Source: an uncultured Collinsella sp.
GTDB lineage: Bacteria; Actinomycetota; Coriobacteriia; Coriobacteriales; Coriobacteriaceae
DNA length: 23,748 nucleotides
NCBI GenBank assembly: GCA_958346935.1
Contig: CATVTM010000027.1
Span: 1 to 23,748, forward strand
Direction: 5' to 3'
Position 1 is the first letter of the stretch; every line of letters starts with the position of its first letter. A model generated the notes under the pieces. That model worked only from the letters and a program-made list of their open reading frames with translations, did no database searches and was not told the origin of the DNA. A program made the position numbers and the translations under genes. This document shows, in pieces, positions 22,522-23,748 of the stretch.

Positions 22522-23517
22522 TCAGGAGTCTACGTAGGGTTTTGTGGTTGGTATACCGTAGTCGCGCATCATTGAGCCGAACGCTTTGACATCGTAGGTG
22601 TCTGAGAGCTTGAAATGGATGACGTTGTGGCCCATGGCACGCAGGTTCGCATCGCGCATGAGGGCAGCTCGATAGGTTTTTGCCGCAGTATGTTCCGGAT
22701 CATTTTGGGCATCGTCCTCAAACTTGCCTAGTCCATGCAGCTCAGCCAGCATCCAAGAGCCGTTTGGCATCTGCCAGCCGTAATCTGCCAAATAATAGCC
22801 GGCGTTTCCCGGTCGAGTGATTTCAACCTGAAGTTCGGGAGCGGCAACTCCCGCCAGAATCATTGCCGCCCGTGCTTCGGATTCTCCGCCGTTATCCGAT
22901 CTGCCATCCATGTGTTCAAAAACGTCAAATGCGCGCGCAATGCCGTGCAGTCCGCGGCAGTTCGCTTGTGCATATGCATGCAATTCTTCACGCTCGACAC
23001 CGTACTCACGAGCCAACCCGTCGACATAGCCTAGTGCATATCGAAAAGCGCTCGTTCGGGCGATGTCGACCACCGTGCGATATGGATCCGTTAACGTAAA
23101 CGGGCCGAGCTGCCATACGTCGCCCGGCCGCCAGCGTCGGTATTCAACGAATTCGTACATATCGCGTCTGGTGGAACGCGGCAGCAGCACTTGCACCTTG
23201 TCGAGAAGCGAATATGCAGAACCGATGCCATAGAGCAGAGCCGCCGTTGCTCCACAAAACACGGCATCCGGTTCAACGACCGCAATAGCGGATGCCAATT
23301 GAAAGATGCGATCTTCGACGCCGAGGTCATTCCAATACGCGGGGTCAGCGTAGACATGGTTGTAGAGTCGAATAATCATCTCTTTTTTCATGAGCGCGTA
23401 GGCACGGCGTTCATCCCATTTTTTGGTAGCTACAAACAGGTGTCCGCCATGATGAGTCTCGAATAACTGGAAGAACAGCTCTATTTGCGGTTTGGAACAG
23501 TGTTTATCATGACTCAT
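22522..23517 (-). CDS. Hypothetical protein, AbiEi-antitoxin-like with endonuclease-fold-like C-terminus
   Basis: A 331-residue protein from the ATG at 23517 (GGGG 8 bases upstream); an in-frame ATG at 23529 is an equal alternative. The N-terminal part resembles AbiEi-type winged-helix proteins (K-K-E-M-I-I-R-L-Y-N-H-V-Y-A-D-P, then F-C-G-A-T-A-A-L-L-Y-G and D-P-Y-R-T-V-V-D-I-A-R). The C-terminal 100 residues (S-E-A-R-A-A, Y-L-A-D-Y-G-W, A-E-L-H-G-L, K-T-Y-R-A-A-L-M-R-D) look like the DUF559/Vsr-type nuclease fold seen in many actinobacterial orphans, but the catalytic set is not clear. No adjacent toxin gene is visible. Base composition is lower in GC than the neighbours. Function is not assigned. 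Confidence 0.7.
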   Translation of the reverse strand: MSHDKHCSKPQIELFFQLFETHHGGHLFVATKKWDERRAYALMKKEMIIRLYNHVYADPAYWNDLGVEDRIFQLASAIAVVEPDAVFCGATAALLYGIGSAYSLLDKVQVLLPRSTRRDMYEFVEYRRWRPGDVWQLGPFTLTDPYRTVVDIARTSAFRYALGYVDGLAREYGVEREELHAYAQANCRGLHGIARAFDVFEHMDGRSDNGGESEARAAMILAGVAAPELQVEITRPGNAGYYLADYGWQMPNGSWMLAELHGLGKFEDDAQNDPEHTAAKTYRAALMRDANLRAMGHNVIHFKLSDTYDVKAFGSMMRDYGIPTTKPYVDS

Positions 23518-23701
23518 TTTCGACCCCATGGTCTCGAGGGGGAGTGAATGACACTACGCTATCCCATATTTGGTCCGCCAGACCTTGCCATGAACTGACC
23601 AAAAGCTTGACGGGGCAGGTCAGAGCCATGAGTCAGAGCCAAACATATCGGCAAACGGTTGATTAGTGCCCCTCGGCGGCACTAAAAACCACCCTTACAG
23701 A

Positions 23702-23748
23702 AAGTTGCGGTGAAATAGTTCCTGAAAAGCTCGAATAAGCCTAAATCC
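23702..23748. repeat. Dispersed palindromic element, copy 3, cut by the window end
   Basis: AAGTTGCGGTGAAATAG and the following TTCCTG match copy 2 for 23 bases, then diverge. The right arm would lie beyond the window. Confidence 0.7.

Noticed and set aside
23663..23685. TTAGTGCC/GGCACTAA hairpin as a terminator
   Set aside because: The 8-bp stem is real, but no T-tract follows on either strand and no gene ends into it; left as an unassigned hairpin.

Overview
The window is GC-rich, densely packed bacterial DNA. Gene content and style (tandem HgdB/YjiM-type iron-sulfur proteins with an activase, a selenocysteine-containing SelD, LIVCS transporter, TATACT-like -10 boxes, abundant intergenic palindromes) fit an anaerobic gut actinobacterium of the Coriobacteriia, most like Collinsella. 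This assignment rests on recognition only; no database search was possible.

Layout. Positions 1-5266 hold housekeeping and accessory genes: a 5'-truncated YigZ/IMPACT protein, a convergent C-GCAxxG-C-C redox protein, an O-acetylhomoserine sulfhydrylase-type PLP enzyme with a good sigma-70 promoter, a DHA2-like MFS exporter, xanthine phosphoribosyltransferase and a small GGQ release-factor-like protein. On the minus strand from 7824 down to 5353 lie a CLC-type antiporter and a diacylglycerol kinase-family lipid kinase. Positions 8035-13448 form a molybdenum block: moeA and a MoaB/Mog protein, then a molybdate ABC transporter modA-modB-modC. Its ModB carries an unusual exported N-terminal domain.

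Positions 13449-17399 hold a long regulatory leader with two possible small ORFs, two tandem double-cubane/2-hydroxyacyl-CoA dehydratase-type proteins (YjiM-like), and their ATP-dependent activase (YjiL/HgdC-like). Each YjiM-like gene is followed by a copy of the same long imperfect hairpin repeat. Positions 17483-20625 are a selenium operon: selD, yedF, a DUF3343 gene and a class V aminotransferase/cysteine desulfurase. SelD has an in-frame TGA at codon 17, exactly where the catalytic Cys/Sec sits, so the gene is longer than an ordinary ORF call would show. Together these four could release selenium from selenocysteine, carry it, and activate it to selenophosphate. The upstream molybdenum and iron-sulfur genes suggest a local anaerobic redox-cofactor neighbourhood, but any functional link is inference.

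The window ends with a BrnQ-type transporter, tRNA-Pro(TGG), tRNA-Gly(TCC) with a clear promoter and terminator, and a minus-strand AbiEi-like orphan gene bracketed by dispersed palindromes. These palindromes (5275-5345, 22390-22460, and one cut by the window end) share an 18-base outer arm, while the inner arms differ but remain perfectly self-complementary.
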